Origin: Bryobacteraceae bacterium
Lineage (GTDB): Bacteria; Acidobacteriota; Terriglobia; Bryobacterales; Bryobacteraceae
Direction: 5' to 3'
NCBI GenBank assembly: GCA_030036985.1
Contig: JASHSD010000876.1
Location: 1-9,552, forward strand
DNA length: 9,552 bases
The position numbers and the translations under genes are program-made. The notes under the pieces were generated by a model, which did not search any database, was not told the origin of the DNA, and saw nothing but the letters and a program-made list of their open reading frames with translations. Shown piece by piece: positions 1 through 7,352 of this stretch; the stretch's first letter is position 1; each line of letters starts with the position of its first letter.

Positions 1-724
1 GACAGCTATGGATGTAACATGCTGGAGAATTTCTCGGCTTTTCAGAATGCCGGTCCCGAATCGTCCCTTTACAAGCGCGGCATGACGATCGATCCTGAAG
101 GGCAGTTCGAATACGATGCCGTACATGACAGGCTTCCGGCGGTTTCCTGGATCATTCCAACCAGCTATCAGTCCGAGCACCCCAATTACATGCCTGCCGA
201 CGGCGCGGCTTTTGTGGCCGCCAAGATCGACGCCATTGCCGCCAATCCCGACGTTTGGGCGAAAACGGCATTCATTCTGAACTACGACGAGAATGACGGT
301 CTCTTCGACCACGTCCCGCCGCCCGTTCCGCCTGAAGGCGCCCCCGATGAATTCGTCGATGGGTTACCCATCGGCGCCGGCTTCCGCGTCCCCTGCATCG
401 TCATTTCGCCTTGGACGGCGGGCGGGTGGGTGGGTCTGCAGCCAGAGATTCGATCACAGCTCGGTCCTTCGACTGCTCGAACGGTTCACCGGAGTGAGGG
501 AACCGAACATCTCGGCGTGGCGCCGAAACACGTTTGGGGATCTGACGTCCGCCTTCCGTTTTCGCGACGCCCGCGCCGATCCCCCGGCTTTGCCGGATAC
601 CGCCGGAATGCTCGCCGCGGCGCGTTATTCCGCCGCCTATCTCCAGCAACCCCGCCTGCCCACCGGCGGGCGGCAAGGTGCGCCAAGCCAGGAAAAAGGC
701 TCTCGCCGGAAAATTCAGCTTTAG
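1..724 (+). pseudogene. Phospholipase C / acid phosphatase family protein, 3' part, frameshifted
   Basis: This is the C-terminal part of a phosphoesterase-family (PF04185-type) enzyme of the phosphocholine phospholipase C kind, which hydrolyses phospholipid or phosphomonoester bonds outside the cytoplasm. The reading frame is open from base 1, so the true start lies upstream; the ATG at 19 is internal. Visible family blocks are VSWIIPTSYQSEHP, the metal-site block NYDENDGLFDHVPPP and VPCIVISPWTAGGWV. The frame then breaks: the expected continuation (CSQRFDHSSVLRLLERFTG, then FGDLTSAFRF) is in the next frame and ends at the TAG at 722-724. Removing one of three GGGT copies at 424-435 restores one continuous protein. 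It ends soon after the FGDLTSAFRF block, so it is a short form without the C-terminal DUF756 repeats of Pseudomonas enzymes. It converges on the dehydrogenase operon with a 12-base gap. Family identity is confident; whether the shift is a real mutation or a sequence error cannot be told here. Confidence 0.85.
424..435 (+). repeat. GGGT tandem repeat, three copies, at the frameshift
   Basis: Three perfect GGGT copies lie in the codons for the conserved Gly-Gly-Trp-Val of the phospholipase C. Two copies would keep the family reading frame (GGWV followed by CSQRFDH); three copies shift it by one base. This is a typical substrate for replication slippage. Confidence 0.8.
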
Positions 725-736
725 GTTCCGCTCCTG

Positions 737-2536
737 CTACCGCGACACCGGGGGAATCGGCGCCTTACCATCGAGCGCGAAAACAAACAACCGGTTGTTC
801 GGATTGCCGCGCGCCAGAATCGCAACGTATTGCTTACCGTCCAGTTCATAGGTGATCGGGTTGCAATAGGTCCCGCCGAGGTTCACTTCCCACAATTTCT
901 TACCGGTCTCCGCGTTGTAAGCGGTTGACCCATGAAACACAAGATTTCCCGCAGTCGTCACCGTGCCGCCGCCCCCGATGCCGCCCGCGTCACTCACCCG
1001 CCAGCGTTCCTTATTGGCTGCCGGATCCCAAGCGACCAGAAAGCCGCCATTGGCCTGCGGCTCTTTGGCGGCGCCAGCGGGTTCGTGCGGGCTCAAAGTG
1101 TAGGCGGCTTTGTTCCTGTTGGGGTCGGGTGGTCCGCCACCGCGGCCGAATGGTCCGTTGAAACCAACGACTCCGGTATTGAGACCGCCGGCCCGATAGG
1201 TCCAGGTTGTTGCGTCCACCGGATTCCACAGGTATGAAATCTCCTGACCAGGCAAATACGCGAGCTTCGTAATCGGACTGAACGACATCGCCTGCCAGTT
1301 CGCGGCGCCCTGCGGCCCGGGCGATACGATTGTCGGTCCCTTTTTGTAACGCGCGCCGGCGTTTTCGATCGGGCGCCCCTTCGCGTCGAGCCCCGACGCC
1401 CAAGTCATACGCTTTACGAACTTGTTGCCGTGGATGAACTCGCCGGTCACGCGATCAAGCACATAGAAGAAGCCGTTCTTCGGCGCGTGCAGGATGACTT
1501 TCCGCGGTTTGCCGTCGATCGTGAGATCGGCGAGGATCATGGGCTGCGTCGAGGTGAAGTCCCAGGTATCGCCCGGCGTTTCCTGGAAATACCAGACCAG
1601 CTTACCGGTGTCGGGCTTGACCGCGAGAATGCATGCGAGGAACAGATTATCGCCGCCGCCCGGACTGCGGAGTTGCTGATACCAGGGGCCGCCGTTGCCG
1701 ACGCCGATGTAGAGCAGATCGAGCGCGGGATCGTACGTCATGCTGTCCCACACCGTGCCGCCGCCGCCCATCTTCCACCATTCGCCGTGCCACGTTTTCG
1801 CGGCCATCGCGAGTTCGGGCTGCTCGAAGGGTTTCGAGGGGTCGCCGGGGACGGTGTAGAAACGCCACAGGCGTTTGCCTGTCTCGGCATCGTAAGCCGA
1901 GAAGTAGCCGCGTATGGCCTGCTCGGCGCCGCTCGATCCAACGATGACTTTGCCTTTGACGATGCGGATCGCCGCCGTCAGAATCGTGTCGTCATTGAAC
2001 GTGTCCTTGATGCGCCATTTTACTTTGCCGGTCTCCTGATCGAGCGCCACCACGGTGCCGTCGAGCAGTCCGGCGTAAACCTTGCCTTTGTACAGAGCGA
2101 CGCCTTTATTGACCGGGCCGCAGCAGATCTGCGAAATGTGCTGTCTCGGAATTTCCGGGTCCCAGCGCCATTTCATCTTTCCGGTGCGCGCGTCGACCGC
2201 GACGATCACATCCCACGCCAGGCTCGTGTAGATCACCCCGTTCGACATCAGCGGCGTCGCCTCGGGGCGGCCGCCGGCGGGAGAATCGGTTTCGACCGAC
2301 CATACCAGACCGAGACGGCTCACGTTACTGGTGTCGATCTGCTTCAGCGGGCTGAATCGCGTCTCGGCGTAGTTACCGCCATAGGTGATCCATTCCCTCG
2401 CGGTCGCCTCGGTCTTGCCGGCATCGCGCAGCGCTTTGTCGTCGATCGTTTTCGGGTGCTGCTGCGCCATAAGAGCGGCCGCGACGGCCATCGTCAGAGA
2501 TACGGTAAGAGTCTTCTTCATTCGAAGTCCGTTCAC
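737..2536 (-). CDS. PQQ-dependent alcohol dehydrogenase, type I quinoprotein (operon copy 3)
   Basis: Periplasmic quinoprotein predicted to oxidise an alcohol or aldehyde using PQQ and a metal ion. About 599 residues. An N-terminal signal peptide (MKKTLTVSLTMAVAAALMA, cut before QQ) is followed by an eight-bladed propeller with repeated A-x-D-x-x-TGK-x-x-W docking motifs. Key residues, numbered from the GTG at 2536: vicinal Cys-Cys about 138-139 (ICCGP), Glu 205 (GAEQ), Trp 263, Asn 281 (GNGG), catalytic Asp 326 (TWDF) and Lys 353 (PKNGFFYVLDR, as in ethanol dehydrogenases). The residue two after the catalytic Asp is Thr, not Asp, so calcium is the likely metal. There is no CxxCH, so it is not a quinohemoprotein. 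The start is GTG 2536, 8 bases after AGGAGG; GTG 2545 overlaps that sequence, and ATG 2521 is 23 bases away from it but would still keep the signal peptide. The last blade is about five residues shorter than in its neighbours. Substrate unknown. Confidence 0.93.
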   Translation of the reverse strand: MNGLRMKKTLTVSLTMAVAAALMAQQHPKTIDDKALRDAGKTEATAREWITYGGNYAETRFSPLKQIDTSNVSRLGLVWSVETDSPAGGRPEATPLMSNGVIYTSLAWDVIVAVDARTGKMKWRWDPEIPRQHISQICCGPVNKGVALYKGKVYAGLLDGTVVALDQETGKVKWRIKDTFNDDTILTAAIRIVKGKVIVGSSGAEQAIRGYFSAYDAETGKRLWRFYTVPGDPSKPFEQPELAMAAKTWHGEWWKMGGGGTVWDSMTYDPALDLLYIGVGNGGPWYQQLRSPGGGDNLFLACILAVKPDTGKLVWYFQETPGDTWDFTSTQPMILADLTIDGKPRKVILHAPKNGFFYVLDRVTGEFIHGNKFVKRMTWASGLDAKGRPIENAGARYKKGPTIVSPGPQGAANWQAMSFSPITKLAYLPGQEISYLWNPVDATTWTYRAGGLNTGVVGFNGPFGRGGGPPDPNRNKAAYTLSPHEPAGAAKEPQANGGFLVAWDPAANKERWRVSDAGGIGGGGTVTTAGNLVFHGSTAYNAETGKKLWEVNLGGTYCNPITYELDGKQYVAILARGNPNNRLFVFALDGKAPIPPVSR

Positions 2537-2544
2537 GTCTTTCA

Positions 2545-2550
2545 CCTCCT
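2545..2550 (-). promoter_or_regulatory. Shine-Dalgarno AGGAGG deciding the start of the third operon dehydrogenase
   Basis: On the minus strand AGGAGG is followed by 8 bases and then GTG at 2536-2534. It overlaps the upstream in-frame GTG (2545-2543) and therefore argues against that start. It sits 6 bases after the TAG stop of the preceding gene (2559-2557), consistent with translational coupling. Confidence 0.75.
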
Positions 2551-2556
2551 TCCCAC

Positions 2557-4365
2557 CTACTTCCGGGGAAGCGCTTCTTCCACGCTCTTTTTGCCGTCGA
2601 GTGCAAAGATGAAAAGCTTCGGACCCGGGCCCGACTGGTCTTTGCCGGCCGCTCCGGCGCCACCGCGCAGCCCGGCAGCCGGGTTCGACGCGCGTCCGCC
2701 GAGAATCGCGATGTATTGTTTGCCGTCGAACTCATACGTGATCGGAGAAGCCATGTTGCGCTCCTGCAGATTCATCTCCCAAAGCTTCTCCCCTTTATCG
2801 GCGCTATACGCGACCATGTGTCCGTCCGCTGTACCCTCGAAAACCAGATTGCCGGCGGTTGTGACCGTGCCGCCGTTGAAGGTCGGCCCATAGGTGACCC
2901 TCCAGCGCTCCTTGTTGGCCACGGGATCCCATGCCGAAAGAAATCCGTTCTGACCCGGGACAGCGGGCGGCCCGATAAAAGGCATCTCCGGCCGGTTCGG
3001 CGCCGTGATGCTCGATCCGGAATTCCACGAACCCTTTTTGTAGGCAAAGTTCGGAGTCGCGCTGTAAACCATGGTGCTGTTCGATCCCGGAATATACACC
3101 AGCCCCGTGTCCGGATTCCAGGACATCGGATGCCAGTTGTGTACCCCGCCCGGTCCCGGCGAAACCGGCTGCGCTGTGCCCGCGGGATAGCGCGCCCCTT
3201 CATTCTCAATGGGACGGCCCGTCTTCATGTCGATTCCTTTTGCCCAGGTGATATGGCCGTAAGGCTCGGCCGAGAGGAGTTCGCCGGTGATCCGATCGAG
3301 GACGTAAAAAAATCCGTTCTTCGGCGCCTGAACCAGGACTTTGCGCGTCCTTCCCCCGATCTTCAGGTCGAGCAGCGTGATCTGCTGCACCGCCGTGTAG
3401 TCCCAGGAATCGCCAGGCGTTGTCTGGTAGTACCACACCAGTTTGCCGGTATCCGGACGCACCGCGAGGATCGACGAAAGATAGAGATTGTCTCCGCCGC
3501 CCGGACTCCGGTAATCCCGGTCCCATGGCCCGCCGTTGCCGGTGCCGACGTACATGAGATCCGCCGCGGGATCGTACGCGAACGAATCCCAGACCGTTCC
3601 GCCGCCGCCCATCTTCCACCAATCGCCGTTCCAGGTTTTCATTGCCTTTGTGAGCGCGGGATTCTCGACCGGCTTCGAAGGATCGCCCGGGACGGTATAA
3701 AATTTCCACGCCAGTTTGCCTGTGACCGCATCGTAAGCGCTGAAAAAACCGCGCACCGCATACTCGGCGCCACCGTTGCCGATGACGACCTTGCCTTTGA
3801 TGACCCGCGGCGCCCCGGTGCTTGTATACGCGTTATCCGTTGGCGTGGTTTGCGCTTCCCAGTCGACCTTGCCGGTCTTTGCGTCGAGTGCGATCAGCCT
3901 GCCGTCCATGGCGCCGACGTACACCCGGCCTTGGTACAAAGCCACACCGCGATTGACAACCCCGCAACAGCCGTGCTGCTGCACTTCGTAGGCGACTTTG
4001 GGATCGTATTCCCAGATTTTCTCGCCCGTGTGCAGATCGAACGCAAACACGATTCCATAGCTGTGGCTGACGTACATGATGCCGTCGTGCACCAGAGGCG
4101 TAGCTTCCATTGCGCCAAGCGCCGTCATGGGGAAAACCGTCGTCAGACCGAGCCTTGACAGGTTGGAAGCGTTGATTTGCCTGAGCGGGCTGTAGCGGGT
4201 TTCAGAATAGTCTCGCCCGTAGGTGACCCACTCCGTGGCGTCGGAAGCAGCGTTCCTCAGCATCTTTGCGTCGACGGGTTTGCCGTGTGTCTGTGCGCTG
4301 GCGCCCGCCGCCGGCAGGAGAACGAGCGCGGTGCCCCAATAGCGTAGCGATTGATTCATGAACAT
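2557..4365 (-). CDS. PQQ-dependent alcohol dehydrogenase, type I quinoprotein (operon copy 2)
   Basis: Secreted quinoprotein of 602 residues, predicted to oxidise an alcohol or aldehyde in the periplasm. The signal peptide runs to about residue 24 (AAGASA, cut before QT). Key residues: Cys-Cys 133-134 (HGCCG), Glu 201 (GAEY), Trp 259, Asn 277 (GNGG), catalytic Asp 322 (WDYT, Thr at +2, so calcium type), Lys 349 and Asn 410 (HNWHP), which matches the PQQ-contacting Asn of methanol dehydrogenase. No heme-binding motif is present. It resembles the copy upstream more closely than the one downstream, for example in the shared GGGDNLYLSSIL block. A Gly/Ala-rich loop lies in the last blade just before the final KLFIFAL strand. 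ATG 4365 is preceded by AGGAG overlapping the stop of the upstream gene, 11 bases away; a second ATG at 4359 is possible. The gap to the upstream gene is 14 bases and to the downstream gene 20. Confidence 0.94.
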   Translation of the reverse strand: MFMNQSLRYWGTALVLLPAAGASAQTHGKPVDAKMLRNAASDATEWVTYGRDYSETRYSPLRQINASNLSRLGLTTVFPMTALGAMEATPLVHDGIMYVSHSYGIVFAFDLHTGEKIWEYDPKVAYEVQQHGCCGVVNRGVALYQGRVYVGAMDGRLIALDAKTGKVDWEAQTTPTDNAYTSTGAPRVIKGKVVIGNGGAEYAVRGFFSAYDAVTGKLAWKFYTVPGDPSKPVENPALTKAMKTWNGDWWKMGGGGTVWDSFAYDPAADLMYVGTGNGGPWDRDYRSPGGGDNLYLSSILAVRPDTGKLVWYYQTTPGDSWDYTAVQQITLLDLKIGGRTRKVLVQAPKNGFFYVLDRITGELLSAEPYGHITWAKGIDMKTGRPIENEGARYPAGTAQPVSPGPGGVHNWHPMSWNPDTGLVYIPGSNSTMVYSATPNFAYKKGSWNSGSSITAPNRPEMPFIGPPAVPGQNGFLSAWDPVANKERWRVTYGPTFNGGTVTTAGNLVFEGTADGHMVAYSADKGEKLWEMNLQERNMASPITYEFDGKQYIAILGGRASNPAAGLRGGAGAAGKDQSGPGPKLFIFALDGKKSVEEALPRK

Positions 4366-4376
4366 GATTTTCTGAA

Positions 4377-4382
4377 CTCCTA
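4377..4382 (-). promoter_or_regulatory. Stop codon overlapping a Shine-Dalgarno sequence (TAGGAG)
   Basis: The TAG stop of the first dehydrogenase (4382-4380) shares bases with AGGAG (4381-4377), which serves the next gene starting at 4365. Ribosomes finishing one gene are placed directly at the next site, so the paralogs are probably made together. Confidence 0.65.
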
Positions 4383-6143
4383 TTGGGACTGTTGGGACTG
4401 TCGTCCGGCGCCCCGGCCGCGGCCCCGGCCTGGAGGCGGACTGGGGAGCGCGGGGATCGGCTCTTTGGCGTCCAGCGCGAACGTAAATAATCTGCCGCCA
4501 TTTCGTCCCACCAGAACCGCCACGTACTGTTTGCTATCGATGAGCCACGTCACCGGCGTGGCGATGCCTGGACCGAGCGCGACATCCCAGAGTTTCTCGC
4601 CTTTGTCCGCGCTGTAGGCGAGCAGATGACCATCGGGCGAACTGTCAAACACCAGATTGCCGCCCGTAACCAATGTGCCTCCGGGACGGGACGGATACTT
4701 CACGCGCCAGCGTTCCGTGTTTGTCGCCGGGTCCCACGCGACCAGGAATCCCGATGGCGTCGGCGGAGGCGCCGCATTGGGCGGCGAAACGAAGGTGGCC
4801 GCGAAATTCTGCCGTCCTCTTGTGAATTTGAAATTGGGATCGGGTCCGAATGGAAACGCGGCGTTCGTGCCCGGAATGTAGACCAGCTTCGTATCCGGGC
4901 TGTATGACATCGGCTGCCAGCTGTGAGCTCCACCCGCGCCGGCCCAGATCAGGACCGGACCATTGGTGTAGCGCGCGTTCGGCGTCTCTATCGGTCTGCC
5001 TGTCTTCATGTCGACTCCGGTCGCCCAATTGATATCGGTGAATGGTTTTGCCGAAATCAGCTCACCGGTTATGCGGTCGAGAACGTAGAAGAAGCCGTTC
5101 TTGGGCGCCTGCACGATGACCTTGCGCTGACGGCCATCGATCGCAATATCCATGAGAATCATGTTCTGAGTAGCGGTGAAATCCCACTGGTCTCCGGGCG
5201 TTGTCTGGTAGTACCAGACCATCCTGCCCGTCTCCGGCTTCAACGCGAGGATCGAAGAAAGATACAGATTGTCTCCGCCGCCGGGACTGCGCACTTCGCG
5301 GTTCCAAGGGCCGCCGTTGCCCGTTCCCACATAGAGCAGATCGGCAACGGGATCATAGGCGAAAGCGTCCCAAGGCGTTCCGCCGCCGCCCATTTTCCAC
5401 CACTCGCCGTGCCAGGTCTTCGCCGCGGCCGCCAGCTCGGGATTCTCGAACGGCTTTGACGGATCGCCCGGAACAACGTAGAAGCGCCACGCGAGCTTGC
5501 CGGTTTTCGCATCGTACGCCGACACGTAGCCGCGCACGCCGAACTCCGCCCCGCCGTTGCCGATGATGACCTTCCCCTTGACGACGCGGGGCGCGCCGGT
5601 GATGCTCTGGTATTCGTCTTCGGTCGTTTTCACGGACCAGATCGTCTTCCCGGTCTTTTGATCCAGGGCGATGAGACGGCCATCCAGCGCGCCGACATAC
5701 ACCATGCCGTCGTAGATCGCCACGCCGCGGTTGTTTGGCCCGCAGCAGGCGTGCGGCCCGAAGCTGCGATCCACATCCGGGTCGTGTCTCCAGATCTCCT
5801 TGCCGGTTCGGGCATCTACCGCGAAAACGACGCTCCAGCTTCCCGTGCCGTAAATAACGCCATCGGCGATCAGCGGCGTATCTTCGAATGTCGCCACCGT
5901 ATGGGTTTCATAGGACCACGCCAGTCCGAGGCGTCCAACGTTTCGATCGTCGATTTGTTTCAGCGGGCTGTAGTGAGTTTCGGCGTAATCGCGACCGTAA
6001 GTGAGCCACTCGTTGGGCCGGGACGGGGCCCGTTTGAGTGCGTTTTGATCGATGCGGGACGGCTGCTGGGCCGTCAGGGCGCTTGCCGGCAAAATACCAA
6101 GCAGAAGCACCCGGCGAAAAATCGTTGCACGAGTCTGTTTCAT
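4380..6143 (-). CDS. PQQ-dependent alcohol dehydrogenase, type I quinoprotein (operon copy 1)
   Basis: Secreted quinoprotein of 587 residues. The signal peptide is MKQTRATIFRR followed by a hydrophobic stretch ending ALTA, cut before QQ. Propeller and active-site residues: Cys-Cys 133-134 (HACCGP), Glu 200 (GAEF), Trp 258, Asn 276 (GNGG), catalytic Asp 321 (WDFT, Thr at +2, so calcium type) and Lys 348 (PKNGFFYVLDR). The position that is Asn in methanol dehydrogenase and in the other three enzymes here (HNW/ANW/TNW) is Ser 408 (HSW), one base change away (AGC against AAC). The C-terminus carries a Pro/Gly/Arg-rich then Gln-rich tail beyond the last propeller strand, with GRGRGRG visible. No heme motif. 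ATG 6143 has no strong Shine-Dalgarno sequence, unlike the two genes that follow. It begins 72 bases after the Asp-rich protein gene and probably belongs to the same transcript, though an extra promoter in that gap cannot be excluded. Confidence 0.94.
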   Translation of the reverse strand: MKQTRATIFRRVLLLGILPASALTAQQPSRIDQNALKRAPSRPNEWLTYGRDYAETHYSPLKQIDDRNVGRLGLAWSYETHTVATFEDTPLIADGVIYGTGSWSVVFAVDARTGKEIWRHDPDVDRSFGPHACCGPNNRGVAIYDGMVYVGALDGRLIALDQKTGKTIWSVKTTEDEYQSITGAPRVVKGKVIIGNGGAEFGVRGYVSAYDAKTGKLAWRFYVVPGDPSKPFENPELAAAAKTWHGEWWKMGGGGTPWDAFAYDPVADLLYVGTGNGGPWNREVRSPGGGDNLYLSSILALKPETGRMVWYYQTTPGDQWDFTATQNMILMDIAIDGRQRKVIVQAPKNGFFYVLDRITGELISAKPFTDINWATGVDMKTGRPIETPNARYTNGPVLIWAGAGGAHSWQPMSYSPDTKLVYIPGTNAAFPFGPDPNFKFTRGRQNFAATFVSPPNAAPPPTPSGFLVAWDPATNTERWRVKYPSRPGGTLVTGGNLVFDSSPDGHLLAYSADKGEKLWDVALGPGIATPVTWLIDSKQYVAVLVGRNGGRLFTFALDAKEPIPALPSPPPGRGRGRGAGRQSQQSQ

Positions 6144-6215
6144 GTTGAGCGCTGCATCTACTTCATTCCGGCAGGCGCCTTTTTGTTCGGGGATTTTCGG
6201 GCGGAAGAAAACGGG

Positions 6216-7352
6216 TCAGCGCGGGGCGGCAGGCTTTGGCTGCGCCAGCACCACATAGCGCGCGCAAGCCTTCGGCTTAATCGTCAGTTCCTCGGGACCG
6301 GCCATAATCTGACGTGGGTCGGGACGTTCGGCGCTATACGCGACCAGGCGGTAAGAATCGCCTGCCAGCCCGTCGAAGAGGAACCGTCCCTGGCTGTCCG
6401 ACGTTGCGTAGCGAATGGCATCGTCCGATTTGAGCTCGATCAAGGCCCCGGGTACCGGATCGCGGATTCGGTCCCCTTCGGGAGGATTCGCATGCACTGA
6501 AGGGTCGGAAGTGACGAAGCCATCGATATGGCTGGACTCATTCGGATTGCTCTTGAAGAACGACAGATACGGCAAGTCCGCACCGGCGTCCGAGAGCCGG
6601 CGTGTACCCATGCACGTATCGGTCTCCACTATGTCCGTATCTTCGTCCATGCTGCCGTAGACCAGATACGTCTCGCCGACCTGAAACTCGACACCACAGT
6701 CGAAGATTGGCGTCCAGATGGCGGTTATCTTTCCCGTGGTGAGATCGTCATCATCGTCGTCATCTTTCGACTTAGCGTTTTTCGCATTGGGACTCTTATC
6801 ATTGTCGTCCCCGGCCTTCACGTTCTTCTGTTTGGGTTTGTCGTCATCGTCGTCTTTCGCGCTTTTCTGTTTGTCAGCCGGCTGGGCCGTGGCTTTGTCG
6901 TCGTCATCGTCGTCGAACCCGCCGGAGAAAACGGTCCCGACCTCAAGCGTCACGTAACTGCCCTTGTCGAGGACCTGGTCGAACAAGTGGAGCAGCGCTT
7001 CCCTCGACCCCGCTTCCTTCAGGCGACTGCTCTGGTCGGGAGACAAACCGGGCGCCAGTTCGCGGAAGGTCTCCTTCAGCGATTGCAGGCTTTGACCCGC
7101 CGCGCCAGCGTCGAGCTGCTCGTGGAACTGCAGTACGCGATCGGCTTGTGCCCGGCTTGCCGGGTTGAGGCGGTTCACGAAAGGCGGGGAGACGGACAAC
7201 ACCCGCCCGATGAAAACGGCGCTTCCCTCCGTTACTTCCTGGCAGGCGGTATGGCCCTGCATACAGCTGCACGCGAACGCGCAGGCGGGAAAAAATACCG
7301 CCGGGGACAGCCGCAAGAGATTTCGGAGCACAGACAGGAAACGGATCGGCAT
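6216..7352 (-). CDS. Secreted TIMP/NTR-like plus carboxypeptidase-regulatory-like protein with Asp-rich insert
   Basis: Function unknown; the domains are recognisable. Numbering here starts from GTG 7364. A signal peptide ends at about AFA before Cys 32, so the mature protein would begin Cys-Ser-Cys, as TIMP/NTR-like domains do. The TIMP-like fold is suggested by CSC, TAC (about 41), AVFIGRVLSV, TLEVGTVFSG, FDCGVEFQVGETYLVYG and TDTC about 251. A helical stretch (about 66-133) and an Asp/Lys-rich insert (151-207, with runs of 6, 5 and 7 Asp) interrupt it. The C-terminus (about 303-375: VPGALIELKSDDAIRYATS, GRFLFDGLAGDSYRLVAYS) looks like a CarboxypepD_reg-type beta sandwich. It is the first gene of the minus-strand cluster, 72 bases before the first dehydrogenase. 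ATG 7352 is chosen because GTG 7364 has no spaced Shine-Dalgarno; both keep the signal peptide. A part in metal binding or extracellular interaction is only a guess. Confidence 0.85.
   Translation of the reverse strand: MPIRFLSVLRNLLRLSPAVFFPACAFACSCMQGHTACQEVTEGSAVFIGRVLSVSPPFVNRLNPASRAQADRVLQFHEQLDAGAAGQSLQSLKETFRELAPGLSPDQSSRLKEAGSREALLHLFDQVLDKGSYVTLEVGTVFSGGFDDDDDDKATAQPADKQKSAKDDDDDKPKQKNVKAGDDNDKSPNAKNAKSKDDDDDDDLTTGKITAIWTPIFDCGVEFQVGETYLVYGSMDEDTDIVETDTCMGTRRLSDAGADLPYLSFFKSNPNESSHIDGFVTSDPSVHANPPEGDRIRDPVPGALIELKSDDAIRYATSDSQGRFLFDGLAGDSYRLVAYSAERPDPRQIMAGPEELTIKPKACARYVVLAQPKPAAPR
6744..6914 (-). repeat. Asp-rich low-complexity coding segment (GAC/GAT runs)
   Basis: These codons specify a 57-residue insert with Asp runs of 6, 5 and 7 separated by Lys/Ala/Gln/Asn-rich linkers. 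At DNA level they are imperfect GAY trinucleotide repeats that can lengthen or shorten in frame. The insert falls in a loop of the TIMP-like domain, between the TLEVGTVFSGG strand and the strand before FDCGVEF. Confidence 0.85.

Noticed and set aside
651..670. Inverted repeat CCCGCC/GGCGGG as terminator of the dehydrogenase operon
   Set aside because: It sits inside phospholipase coding sequence and has no T-run on the minus strand; chance pairing is likely in GC-rich DNA.
436..855. Continuation of the first phospholipase frame past the repeat to 855
   Set aside because: The sequence after the GGGT repeat loses family similarity and runs into the opposite-strand dehydrogenase; the true continuation is in the next frame to 724.
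1430..4158. Long plus-strand open frames (1430-2893 and 2716-4158)
   Set aside because: Antisense to two PQQ dehydrogenases with clear motifs; the protein text is Arg/Ala/Val-rich with no family pattern.
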